A stretch of DNA of 64,000 nucleotides from Phytophthora hibernalis (Eukaryota; Oomycota; Peronosporomycetes; Peronosporales; Peronosporaceae), in NCBI GenBank assembly GCA_012656075.1, contig JAAKBF010000151.1, positions 1,364,001 through 1,428,000 of the forward strand, written 5' to 3'. Made by a program: the position numbers and the translations under genes. Shown here piece by piece: positions 33,276 to 44,235 of the stretch (position 1 is its first letter; each line of letters starts with the position of its first letter). A model generated the notes under the pieces. It made no database searches, was not told where the DNA came from, and worked only from the letters and a program-made list of their open reading frames with translations.

Positions 33276-33498
33276 ACCTACAAACCTGCTTTTCACCTGC
33301 TCAAAGTCTTTGTGAGAGCAAAATATAGCACCGGAGACCTTGGCCATACGTCGCTTCGGTCTATAACCGACGCACTTCAAGTTCACCTTCGCGCGACATA
33401 CTCATCATGATGTGGTGCACACAATGCAAGTTGCACACTGTGTGCGCAACACCAGGTACCAGAGGTAAGCTGCTCGTGACCACAGGAAGCTCTGAACC
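33276..33498. promoter_or_regulatory. Divergent promoter between the NAK kinase and bL17 genes
   Basis: The 223 bp separate two head-to-head ATGs. They contain a near-perfect 21-bp palindrome (33430-33450, GTTGCACACTGTGTGCGCAAC). No TATA box. Regulation from this shared region is inference from the arrangement. Confidence 0.45.
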
Positions 33499-34194
33499 AT
33501 GAAACACCGCGTCGCCTTCCGCAAGCTCAACCGCACGTCGGCCCATCGCCAGGCGATGCTGCGGTACGTTATCTTGAGAATCCGATGCAGCTCTCCATGT
33601 CTTTCCCGTCTACCAGAGCGTTCTGGATCGAGAGTATCAGCTAGAAATGCTAACGCTCTACTGTTTATTGTGCACAGTACTATGGTGACGCAGCTCATCG
33701 AGCACGAGCGCATCCGCACGACGTTGCCAAAGGCCAAGGAGCTGCGTCGCGTGGCTGAGCAGGTGGTCACCATGGCCAAGAAGGGCGACGAGCCCGCCCG
33801 CAAGCGCGCTGAGGCCGTTCTGCGCACGCCCGAGGCTGTCACCAAGCTCTTCGACGTCGTGGGCCCCGCTACGCGTACGTGCAGCTACTGTTTTAGGTTT
33901 ATACAGGAGGATATGAGTACTAATGGGGTGTTGTTAATGCTGCAGTCTGCGCGAGGGAGGCTACACACGCATCCTCAAGGCCGACTTCCGTAAGGGTGAC
34001 GGCGCTGAGATGGCTGTGATTGAATACGTGGACCGGTACGGAGAAATTGAGATGGTTTTAGCTGTGTACTGGAGCTATTGCTGACGATGTTGGTGTTGGT
34101 GTGCAGACCCGGTGAGATGCGCAAGGCGAAGCCGCCTACGGGCATTGAGGCGGCCCGCCAGGCCTTTGAGACCCAGGCCGAGGCTACGCAGTAA
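33499..34194 (+). CDS. MRPL17: Ribosomal protein bL17, mitochondrial large subunit
   Basis: MKHRVAFRKLNRTSAHRQAML is the bL17 N-terminus. Exon 2 has TQLIEHERIRTTLPKAKELRRVAEQ, exon 3 LREGGYTRILKADFRKGDGAEMAVIEYVDR, and exon 4 PGEMRKAKPPTG. Introns are 33564-33677 (114 nt), 33875-33945 (71 nt) and 34036-34106 (71 nt), all GT-AG. One C is missing in the GGCCCC run before intron 2: without it GPRYALREGG would read straight through. bL17 sits near the exit tunnel of bacterial-type ribosomes; a mitochondrial destination is inferred because nuclear genes of this type serve organelles. Confidence 0.93.
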
Positions 34195-34377
34195 GTCTTT
34201 GCGGGCGAGGAAGACCGAGATCCCGACATGAACAGAGAACGAAGGAGCAGACTCAGAAAACGATCATGTGTGGGTATTACTGCGTCGTGCCTTTTGATTG
34301 CCAAGACTCCAAAATCCCTGCTAGACACGACGATCAACGCAGAAAAACAGATATCTAACGCCGCCTTCATCCAACAG

Positions 34378-35168
34378 TTACTGTGTCACATCCCGTTCGT
34401 CCGCATCCGACTCGGGCTCAGCTTCTTCCAGTTGGGCAAGCCGGTCATCCACGGTGACCATGAGTCCCTTGACCTTCTCCATCTCATCTCGCAGCCTCGC
34501 CACCTCATTCCGATCTGCCGCTAACGTTTGCATCGCCGCGTTACAATTCGCTGCAGCACGTTGCATGTTCTTCTCTGCTGTTGCACTTTGCTGCATGGGG
34601 TCTCCCAACGCGTAAGAGCTGATCGCTTCTGTGGAGAAGCTGAAAAGGTCTCGAATGCCGTCCAGCGCCACCGGCGTCGTTAAATATTTGCGGCCAAGCA
34701 CAGCCTGGCAGTTACGACACAGCAATTCATAGTACGAACTACCAGCATGCAGCCCCGAATTAGCCGTCTGCACTTCAGGGGATAGAGCCACATTGGTCAC
34801 GTGACTCAACGTCACTAGCCACAGCTCCTCGGTGGAGCACACAAAGGCGTAGGAATCCCCGAAAATCGAGCGACAGGTACTACACTGGAACACCACGAGG
34901 GGCATGTCTTCTTCCCCTCCTCTTCCGTCTCTTGGACCTGCATCTCGGCAGCTATTTCTTCTCCGGTTTCCTCCTCCACCTCCTCGAACTCAGGATTCGG
35001 CACTTCATGTCGTAATGTTTCGCTCTTGCTGTGGCTTTTGCTGCTTATTGAGACCCGCGCAGTCGCCTGTGGAGTCACGAGCGGTCTGGATTTCTTGTGC
35101 GAGCGCTTGCGTACCACCTGCACGCCCTCGTCGCGCGTGTGGTGCCGTTTAGGAGGAGCTCCATTCAT
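34378..35168 (-). CDS. MIS18: Mis18-family centromere protein
   Basis: Mis18 proteins prime centromeres for loading the CENP-A histone. The N-terminus from the ATG at 35168 (MNGAPPKRHHTRDEG) is basic and then acidic. The Mis18/Yippee fold follows: a CxxC pair in FQCSTCRSIFGDSYAF, then YYELLCRNCQAVLGRKYLTTP with the second pair. Next come VALDGIRDLFSFSTEAISSYALG and a C-terminal coiled coil (EVARLRDEMEKVKGLMVTVDDRLAQLEE), which in this family drives oligomerisation. One base is missing at EEEGKK-MPLVV (about 34907), shifting the N-terminal tail out of frame. It is convergent with bL17 and divergent from the RING gene. Confidence 0.88.
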
Positions 35169-35332
35169 CTTCTGCAACGCTCAGGGTTGCAAATAGCCAA
35201 ATTGCGTAATTTGGGTAATGGAATTTTAGTAAAACCCTCCCACCCATCGGACCGTTTTGAGGGGTTATTTGGGTATTTTTTTACTGAGAGCTCGATCGAG
35301 CTACGGCAAAGCTGTAGGCGCAGCACAACACC

Positions 35333-36231
35333 ATGCCCGCTACCTGCCCGAAGTGCGGCACCTTTCTGACGAGAGCCGCTTCGTTAAAGCTTCACATGCA
35401 GCGAACCGAGAGCAGGTTGAGGCTTTGAGAAAGGCTCGGAAAACGAGTTGCGGCGCATCAGGCGTGCTACCATCAGGCTTTCTCGAGCTGAGATTGCTGA
35501 CCAAGTTTATCGTGTTCTCCGTGTTGACGACGTTGAAGAAGCTGATCTAGCTGTCACCACCGATAATACTGGTGATGCCGAAAACCTGGTTTTGGGTCTT
35601 TTTCTTGCCGACATTTCGCTAGACGACCTGCTCATAATGGAGAGCTTGGATACGCCGTCCTTAGATAGGAGTGGTCGAAGCACTCAGTCCCCCTTCTGCT
35701 GGTGTGTTATACCCAAATGCTAACGATTGGGCTGTCATCTCACTCATCGAGGACATTTCAGACACTATGGAGAGCATTTTGGGGGATTCCTATTTTGACG
35801 AGAGCAATTTCGACACATATCATTTGGATGAGAGCGCTGTGAGCATAACCCCATTACACGGAAGTGTGCTGGATACACTCCCTGCGGAGGAGAGTGTTAT
35901 TGAGACAACTGAGTTGTCAGTCTTAGTCCTTTCCCACCCGGCCGCATCCGAGACAGTGGTCGAGGACCCACCCAATATTTGCCCGATTTGTCATGCAGAA
36001 GACATCGACGATCCAGTCGCCTGCCAACAGTGTAATTGCCGATTCTGTACTCCGTGCTTACGAGAACATTGCGAGCGGCGAGGTTTAAATGCGCTGTGCC
36101 CTACCTGTCGGTTTAGCATGGTCGGCTTATCTCCTCCTCGGGAAAATCCCCAACTCGTCGCCGACGCTACAGGGTCCTTACGCCTATTACCCGGCAGACA
36201 TGATACATATTTCGGATACGTCTTCAGATGA
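35333..36231 (+). pseudogene. RING-type zinc-finger protein, frame-shifted
   Basis: The ATG at 35333 gives MPATCPKCGTFLTRAASLKLHM, a C2H2-like finger, but reaches TGA at 35426 unless one extra T is skipped. The next frame carries LRRIRRATIRLSRAEIADQVYRVL. A second frame change near 35680 opens VEALSPPSAGVLYPNANDW, an acidic middle (ILGDSYFDESNFDTYHLDE), and a RING-like domain: NICPICHAEDIDDPVAC, CRFCTPCLREHCERRG, and ALCPTCRFS. The RING suggests an E3 ubiquitin ligase. Both breaks look like one extra base each, unlike the deletions in its neighbours, so real decay is plausible. A perfect 14-bp palindrome AGCTCGATCGAGCT lies upstream near 35288. Confidence 0.65.
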
Positions 36232-36370
36232 TGGCGACCCTACTAGCGACTTTGAGGGATAAAAGCCATACGTAAAGATAAGACTCAATAGCGAAAAGGT
36301 AATAAGACTTTTATACCCTAAATTAGTTTCGTATTAAGTAATTATATTAGGCTAATGAGGCTCCTCTTCT

Positions 36371-36552
36371 GACTCAGGGGTTGCACTCCACGTGCTTTTA
36401 CTTATACGGATCTCTCTTTCGTGGTTCCTGATTTGACTTAAGGTGGCTCTTGATTTGACTTAAGGTTGCTCCTGTTTTGACTCAAGTGTTGCACTCCAAG
36501 TGCTTATTCTTATACGGACCTATCTTTCACGGCACTTGATTTGACTTAAGGT
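36371..36552. repeat. Imperfect tandem duplication, period about 108 bp
   Basis: GTTGCACTCCACGTGCTTTT then TTATACGGATCTCTCTTTC (from 36380) recurs as GTTGCACTCCAAGTGCTTAT then TTATACGGACCTATCTTTC (from 36488). Both units are followed by TTGATTTGACTTAAGGT-type strings. No gene lies in 36232-36669. Confidence 0.6.
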
Positions 36553-36669
36553 AGTATTCTTCAGACGTAGAGCACATTTTTGGACCGTCATATTGTGAAG
36601 ACAAGAATAAGATATTGGAAAAATGAAGACGACCAGATTGTCCCACTAGTATTGACAGGAACTCCTTAC

Positions 36670-38140
36670 TTAGTAGTACTCGAAGTCGCTATCCTGGTTG
36701 TTATTCTCCTCGTCGCTGCTTTCAGCCGCTAAATCTTCCAGCATATTGTAGCTTGCAATTTCGTCCTCGTCCACGTTCTTGGAGTTAAAGAAAATGAATA
36801 CAAGCTTCTCGACATTACCTTTGGCCAGACGGTTGCGCACGTGAGAATGAATAAACTTGTGCGCGGAAAAGTTGCGCTCAGCGGCTGCACTTGAACTTGC
36901 CGATGCGAAAACAGCCAGTGCAATCTTCTTCAACAAAGGGTAACTTTGAAACCCGCACCAGAACTCGTAGACACCGATCTTCTTCTCCTTCACCAGTTTC
37001 AGTTGACGCGTATGCTTTTGGAGCATGGCCTGGTACCGCACTAGCTCGATTGTTGTCGCATTTTCGTGTTCCGGACCGTGCCAGCTGGAAATGAACTCCA
37101 TTACCTGGTCGCGAGTGTCATCATCCATACCTTCACCGTTATATCTAGGTACGCTACACCGTGGACATCTCCATAGACGAAGTGGAAACGCTCCTTGACC
37201 ACGTTTGTGACGGTCCCGAGGTCCGAAATCAACACGTCTTCCGCTTCGAAGATACCAGGTAGCACCAAAAACATCTTGTACCCGTCTGAGATAGGTGTCG
37301 TATTCCTCTCGAAAGCTTTCTGAAACTTCGATAAGACTTGTAACAGACGGATCGCCTTCTCCAGTCGCTGCACAAAGTCTCGTGCTTTCACCACATCGTG
37401 TGCTTCGCCTTCTGATCCTTGGTCTTCGCCTTGAGAAAATCCCGCCCGCTCACGAATGCATGCAATATATTCTCCGAAGACAAAATCGATGCGAAACACT
37501 GCTCGATAGACCCCCAACGCTTATCCCCGGCATCACGAGAGCGTTCTTTCCTTCCATTTTCTGAAGCCGACGCAACTCGGACCACAGCTGTTGGTGCTTC
37601 TTGAAGAACTTTACCAACTTGCGACAGTCGGTTTCTAGTGTCTGAGCCACCGAATCCGCTTCACGAGATCTTTGACCGCAAGGTGGAAACATGCGATATA
37701 CACCCGTGGAAAAACATCTTCGGGAAGTCTAGCTGCAGCTTCTCCCAAGCCAGCTTGTTCGTAGCGGTATTATCGGTAACCACTGCTGAAATAGTTGTGA
37801 AATCGGACTTCAGGATGACGCGCTTGATGTCACCTGCCAGGAACTCGGCGTCGTGAGAGTCTGATCCGGTATAGACCGACTCAATGAAGTACGTATCCGA
37901 GCCACAGATCAGAACGTAGTTGATCACTGCCTTGCCGTTTACATCTGTCCAAGCATCGGTCGTAAGCGTACACGTTTTTCCACTGAGCGCCCTGGTCATC
38001 TTCAACTTGAAGTCACGGTAGCATGCTTGCAGCAACGTCGTCGACAGCTGGTCCCTCGTCGGAACAAGTGCTTGCGGGTACAAAGCAGCATCGCTTGTAC
38101 AAGCGAAACGTGCGCAACCTTGTTGAAAGCCATTGCACAC
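36670..38140 (-). pseudogene. hAT transposase remnant inside the gene island
   Basis: Minus-strand frames give TRALSGKTCTLTTDAWTDVNG, VVTDNTATNKLAWEKL and FFHGCISHVSTL (DUF659-like core) at 37661-38140. A middle segment follows at 37101-37692. The C-terminal dimerisation block FWCGFQSYPLLKKIALAVFA, SSSAAAERNFSAHKFIH, VRNRLAKGNVEKLVF is at 36670-37128. Several frame changes. The region 38141-38890 upstream has no recognised gene. Confidence 0.75.
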
Positions 38141-38897
38141 CTAATACACTAACCGCGGTTTAGCCGGACCACTACAAGCGTCTTAAACAAATGATTGCGA
38201 GCGCGGTTCGTGGCAGCAAAGCCAATACAAGACCGCGGTTCGGCCGAACGATGGAGTTCGTGGAGCTCGCGACTTGCTAAGTGATGTGGCATTTACGTAG
38301 ACACACATCTCGTTAAAGTACGGTTGTCGTTCTAAGTACGATGACGTCACCGTTTTCTTATTACCGGGTTTAAAACCCACCCACCCGCGTAAGGTGTCAC
38401 ACCGCCCACATCCAAAGGAAAACCTGGGTTTTCCGCAACCCTGCCAACGCTTGACACGGTCGCCGATAAGTTATTTTGTGAATGCCGAAAGTTTGTCGGA
38501 AATCCCAAATAGTTTGTCGGAAATCCACAATACGAAGTCGTACTTACAGGAGATCATAGTCAAATCTAGATCTTTGCCAATTTTGGGCCAATTTCAAGTT
38601 GAGAAAGCACAAAAACGTTGGTGGAGTCGACTGGCAATGGCAAAAAGGGTGGTATCACATTAAACACCCGATTCATGTGTCTTTTGTTTGTTGGTTTGTT
38701 TCATGCCAAGTTGGCAGACGAGTTCCATCGTGTGTGTCTGCGTTCTGCTTGTTCTCCTTGGAACCGTCGAAATCTATGCCACTCATACGTGAAAAGGCTC
38801 GTGGCCTGATAAATCTGCAGCAGCAAGCCGAACTGTCAATCCGTTGCCGTTTTCTGCGACCGCCGCTGTAACGTTGGTGACCGTCGACGGTCGAATT

Positions 38898-39010
38898 TCT
38901 GTTGCTCTCGCTGTTTGCTCTTTTCTCTCTTGTCTTCCTCGATGGCACCAACCATCGCCAACCATCGAGGAAGACAAGAGAAAAAGAGCAAACAGCAGAG
39001 CAACAGAACA
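38898..39010. repeat. Near-perfect 48-bp inverted repeat with short loop
   Basis: The left arm (TTCTGTTGCTCTCGCTGTTT through CTTCCTCGATGG) is the complement of the right arm (CCATCGAGGAAGACAAGAG through GCAACAGAAC) with two or three indels. The loop is about 16 nt (CACCAACCATCGCCAA). It lies just downstream of the CDK stop codon and could fold into a long hairpin. Confidence 0.8.
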
Positions 39011-39113
39011 GAGGTCTTGATGCTGTTCTGGGTATCCATCTCCATCCTGATCCAATTTTGTGGTTGTTTGTCCACTGTCCTTCCCACTCTGCTGCAGAAA
39101 CCCTCAAACCCAA

Positions 39114-40113
39114 CTAGAAGAAGGTCTGAGTGCCGTTGCCGTTGCCATTGTTGCGGAAAGACGCGTACTGCGGATGCAGGTCAGCGAACCACGGGTGCGA
39201 CATCGCCGTACGGGCTGAAATGCGGTTACTTGGGTCGTACACCAGCAGGCGCTGCATGAATCAAACAACACCATGTCAATAAACTCACGTAAATCAAAAC
39301 CCACGGACACAACTAACTCACCGCGAGCAAGTCCAACCCCACGCGGTCCAGCTGAGGCACCACCTTGGATAGCAGCTGGGGACGCCACTGCGGGAACGAC
39401 GTTTTGTAGTCGGGCAACGTCGAGACGCCCGGCCACATGGTCTCATCCGGGGTGCCCAGCACACGGAAGATGCGAAAGAGCTCGTCAATCTCCGAGTCTC
39501 CAGGGAACAGCGGCTGCTTGTTAACCATCTCTGCGAAAATGCAGCCAATGGACCACGAGTCCACGGGGGTCGAGTAGTGTTTGGCGCCAAGCAGCACTTC
39601 GGGCGCTCGGTACCAGAGCGTCACCACCTCGTGGGTGTAGCGTCTCAATGGGACGCCATACTCTCTGGCCAGACCAAAGTCACCCAGCTTGAGGTTCCCG
39701 TACTGGTCAATCAGCAGGTTCTGCGGCTTGAGGTCCCGATGCAGCACGCGGTTGGCGTGGCAGAAGGCGACGCCCGCCAAGAGCTGGTACAGGTAACTCT
39801 TGACCTGGAACACCTCCATCCTGGCTGGGAGCTTCTCCATGCAGCGCTTGAGGTCCTGCTCCACGAACTCGAACACGAGGTACAGCTTGTTCTTCTGGTA
39901 CACGGCGTCGTACAGGTACACGACGTTCGGGTGCGACGACAGCTCCTTGAGCAGCGAAATCTCGCGCATGGCTGTGGACGGGATACCCTCCTCATCAGGC
40001 TCAAGGCGGATCTTCTTGAGAGCCACAATGCGGCCTGTAGTTAGGTCCCGCGCCTTGTACACGATGCCGTAGGTGCCTTCGCCCACTTTCTCCACCTTCT
40101 GGTAGTTCTCCAT
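39114..40113 (-). CDS. Cyclin-dependent kinase (CDK1/CDK2 type)
   Basis: Exon 1 (40113-39322) starts MENYQKVEKVGEGTYGIVYK. It carries the cyclin-binding helix IPSTAMREISLL (PSTAMRE in place of the canonical PSTAIRE), HRDLKPQNLL and DFGLAREYGVPLRRYTHEV with the activation-loop Thr. WYRAPEVLLG and WSIGCIFAEMV follow. A 70-nt intron (39321-39252, GTGAGT-ATGCAG) joins DLLA to RLLVYDPSNRISARTAMSHPWF. The protein ends NGNGNGTQTFF, about 310 residues, as expected. Glycine loop T14/Y15-like residues (GTYG) are present. Unlike most neighbours it has no frame break. The start is ATG 40113. It is probably a cell-cycle CDK. Confidence 0.94.
39252..39321 (-). other. Intron of the CDK gene
   Basis: GTGAGTTAG donor and TTCATGCAG acceptor, 70 nt. 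It splits the C-lobe between LDLLA and RLLVYDP without frame loss. Confidence 0.88.
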
Positions 40114-41756
40114 CACGAATCTGGGGTCGTTGGAATGGTCAGAGCAATGCGAAGCTAGTTATAGTAGTCGCGAGCGCTGTAACTGGCTCAGACACGAGGT
40201 AAACGTCCTGCAAGAGAAAGCTGCTGCTGCACTTGTGAGTCCTCAAGGCCAAGAATCGAGGACTGGCTGAATAGGTTTGACTGGAATAAAGTATGCTGTT
40301 CAGCACATGTGAGAGGGTGTAGGTAGAGCTGGAGGTGTGTGATGATTGGTCAAAGATGTAGGTTAAAGTCTTGAGATTCAGGTTGAAGTGGGCTGGAAGG
40401 AGAGCCTGTGTCACTGCTGCTCTGCCTTAACAAATGCAAAGGTTTTTCGACCTCGCCAATTTTCGGGAACAGCGTATTTTCGGTAATATCCACCTACATG
40501 TACCGCTATGCTACATGCAATTGTCAAAATCCTTGCAGGCTTGTTGAAGCCGAGTGGGGGAGCGCCATTGACTCAACCACCACTTTAGATGACCCGTCGA
40601 TCTCCTCATCACGAACACAAGCAATCGACATGTATTCGGGCCGGCCACAAATACATCAAATGTTTCCCTCTGCTGCACTTCAGGTCACATTGGTCAAGTT
40701 TTATTCCTCCTCACACAATTTCATTCCTCCTCACCGGAGCTTGCCAGTATTTTGAAAGTGAGGAGTAACTACAAGTACTATAGTACTTACTGGGTGACTT
40801 AGTACTTATCATAACCGGACAGGTCTCATTTTCTAGTAGTTTCCACGAAGGCCAAATAGTACTGGAAATTATACTACACTAAGAAAATCATTAGACCGCA
40901 AACTGTGACCAAAATTCCACCGGAATCAGAACGAAACTATTCCAGAAGAGCTTACATGTACATGTATATGTACTGTGTACTGTGTACTGTGTACTCTCTC
41001 AGAGGCTCATAATGTATTGAGTGGATATTATCGTCTGCCCGTATGAGGGTGCTAGTAGTCACTAAATTAGAACTTATCGGTAACTAAAACACTAGGCGCT
41101 CTACGACGTGGAGAAAGCTTACCGGTACTGTAGCTTAAGTAATTATCCTGTTAGAGATCCTTACGCTTAATCCGTCTCGCGAAAAGCAGGTACTCTTAAT
41201 TAAAACTGACGCGGACAAAAAGCGAGGGAGGCTTTACTAAGTAGTATAATACATGTACTGTAGTTGAAATTCCTACAATAAATGTGACAAAACTCATCCC
41301 TATTCGTACTTAACCGGAATGACTTGCATTTGTATTGGAGTGAGTTCATCGATGATGCTTGTATGAATAAGTACTGGGCAAAGTAATATATTATTGTAGG
41401 ATAACTATATCCAGTCCAGAAAACCAAACCCTCTCACAAGACTATCCCGCCCTCAGCCAATGAAGGTGGCCCAGATAGTGTAACTTTGTTGTTTTGTCCA
41501 ATCATGCTACGTTAGGGGTTGGGGTATTGTGTTCCGGCTTATTTCCGGAATTTTCTGGAATTTCCCAAACCTTAGAAATAATCCAGTATACTGCGTCCAA
41601 GACAAAACCTGAATTATCGCATAATAACAGTGTGTATCGGAATTCCACTTCTAATTGCGGTTGTCTGACTATAGTGCAAGCCACAAAAAGATAAATATAG
41701 GCTGCTTCGCTTAGTCAAGGGCCATTGCAACTCTAGCTTGGAAGGGGACAGCCGCA
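40114..41756. other. Long non-coding spacer at the right edge of the gene island
   Basis: AT-rich, with a TGTACTGTGTACTGTGTACTG micro-repeat near 40971-40995 and many GTACT/AGTAC strings. ORFs are short and lack motifs. The left end is the CDK upstream region. Confidence 0.45.
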
Positions 41757-43927
41757 ATGAGGAGAGCTGCGCGGGGCCTTGACACCCCGCAAGGAACTGT
41801 TGGGCAGGAGCTGGCAGCTGAGAAGATATTTGAAGAATTCCTCAGCTCAATAGGGTTGTCAAAAGTAGATTTAGATGACATTCATAGCGCTCATAGTGAA
41901 GCAGCTAGACTACCCACTCAGAACATATACTCACTCCTAACAGCTTCCTCAATCTTTGTTCAGACGAAAAAGAGCAACAAAGCCCGAGCGTCTGATGGTC
42001 TGCTAGCCACAGCTACGGCGCTAGGATATTTTTCGCAAGTGGTGAACATGCTACGTGAGCGCTATACTACGTCTTTCAATGACTCAAAAAGAATTGCGAA
42101 GATTCGTGACAAAATGGCTAGCCACATCGAGGAGCGCAATCTGCGCGCTAATGTGCAACCCAACGACGCTCCGGGGTGTTCCATCGACGACCTCAGTGTA
42201 ATTGTGGAATTAATTCTTAGTTACTCGTGCAGACTTATCTACGGGGATCAAGACGATACATGATGCTGCTCTCTTGACTATGATGTGGCATACTTTTGGA
42301 AGAGCAGTCGATACCTGCTTTGCTCGGAAGCAGCAGCTATCTATTGCTGCTTCTGGAGAGCTTTTCTACATATTGCACGAATCAAGACTTCAGTAGTGCA
42401 GGGAGTGTCGATATACAAGGCACCAGAGCGATGGCAGCAGTGCATGCTGCACGCATTTGGTCTGCTCTTTCTCTGCTACGACGAACTTGTTCCATCTAGC
42501 GCCGCGGTTTGCGGAGTCCGACCTTCCTGGAAACCAGCCATATTCTCAGGAGGAAGCTGTTATGTACTGGGGTAAGCTACTAGACGAAGAGGGTGACAGC
42601 TCTGCACCACCACAGAAACGTGAGCAAAAGCGACCAAATATCGCCAGTTATATTACCGAAGTCATCCGAGATACCTTGAAGTCGATGCCTCCTGCTGTAA
42701 GGCAGAGCATGGTGCCCGGCATGACCAGTCACTCAATACGCCGAGGAGCGGCCGCGTACGCTAACGCGTCGCCGAAGCTATCTATTCAGTGGATATCAAC
42801 TCGAGGGGCATGGCTGTTGGAGTCTCTAACCAAGGCGTTCGCTTACATAGGGACAACGACAAAGAGGATCAGAGTGTAGCTAAAGTGTTAGCAGGATATT
42901 CAGCACCAGACTTACCCGTTGCAACGCCAACAATCGCCGACCTACAACAGCGTCTTTCCGTGGTGGAGTATGGCCAGCTCCTCACCCTCCGCGACGAGAT
43001 TTACCGGCATGTGTTGGACTTTCAGGACGTTCGCTTCTACGTTACGATAAATGTAGTTGATGCCATCATGGCCTCGCTGCTGATGCATCTCGAAACCGTG
43101 CTTGCCGCGACAACAAGCGCGAGCCCAACCCCGCCTTTGTGTTTCGCTACGCGTATGCTCTGGAGCGCGGAATCGCTGCCACTAATGATCGCCTGGGTGC
43201 CGGTTTATCCACATCCACTTGCTGCAAGTGGGGAGCACACCTCAGGTCTCACTGGCAGGCCATGAATCATGCGCAGGTCGGAGAAGTTGTTGGAGGACGG
43301 GATACTCTGCTATCATCAACTCTCGAGAACATATTAAGTCAGTTGGTTAGTATTAACGAGCGGCTTGGTCACCTCGAGGACGTGCAAGCTCATCATCGCA
43401 CATCCACTTCGAGTACGGAGCAAGAACTTGGAAGCCTTGACTGACTAGCTGCAGCCGAAATGCCCCTGGTCCCGGCGCCTGCAACATCGTCTACGCTGGC
43501 GGGGTGCCTGCTCAATTGGTACACAAGTCATATCTGGCAAATGGTTAAAGGAAAGAAGGAGCAGAACAAGCGAGCCGATGCAAAAGCTGCAGTGAATATC
43601 CTCATGGTACTGTACCAGACGCCGTTCGAAATACCTGTTGAGCCTCCCAAAATCGATGGCACGGTGTACGAAGCCTGGAAGCAGTCGGTTTGGGAGCTTG
43701 CACTGAAGATGGACAGTACCGCGAACGAGCGGCTCCATTCTTTTGACCACAAGAAGGTCACGCGGAAGGAATCGTCGCTGAGGAAGCGCTGGCGGTTGCT
43801 GCAGGTGTCGCATCCTGAGGCGTACCACTCGCTTGCTGCGCACTTCCTCGCTCTGAAAGCCAGTGGCTCCGCTTGCGACTCATGCACGCCCGTGTCGCAC
43901 CTCTGGACAGCATCAGACTTATCGTAG
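41757..43927 (+). pseudogene. Crypton-type tyrosine recombinase element, frame-shifted
   Basis: The ATG at 41757 opens a helical N-terminus. A frame at about 42262 reads MMWHTFGRAVDTCFARKQQLS, whose Arg fits the first catalytic residue. RIKTSVVQGVSIYKAPERW follows in another frame. The HxxR box is SHSIRRGAAAYAN at about 42730, with WISTRGAW and then AYIGTTTKEDQSVAKVLAGY-like sequence holding the Tyr region near 42850-42900. A C-terminal accessory region continues to 43444, then after a TGA in the same frame to 43927. The R...HxxR...Y layout with this flanking is that of Cryptons, tyrosine-recombinase DNA transposons known in oomycetes and fungi. About five frame changes show decay. Confidence 0.7.
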
Positions 43928-43933
43928 GAGTTA

Positions 43934-44235
43934 CGTCGTACATCATAACCTGCAGCAGCAAAAGCAGAACACAACACAAGGCAAAACACAACACACAACC
44001 GACACAACAGCAAAGCACACAATACACAGCTCATACATAATCATAAACGCAAAAGTTACCATAACAGAGTTTGCCGGTGGTCGGAATTTAAGAAGTCGCG
44101 TCGTACATCATAACCTGTAGCGGTAAAAGCAAATCACATCACAAAGCTAGACATCACACAACAGACACAACACCAAATCACACAATACACAGCTCATACA
44201 TAGCCATATACGCACTAGTTACCATAACAGGGTTT
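43934..44235 (-). repeat. Tandem pair of SINE-like tails, period 165 bp
   Basis: CGTCGTACATCATAACCTG at 43934 recurs at 44099, and both units contain ACACAATACACAGCTCATACAT and end TTACCATAACAG(A/G)GTTTG. The left unit stops after 18-20 bases resembling the 3' end of the tRNA-like sequence (GCCGGTGGTCGGAATT); the right unit runs into the full tRNA-like head. On the minus strand each is a head-then-tail unit, as in tRNA-derived SINEs. Confidence 0.65.
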
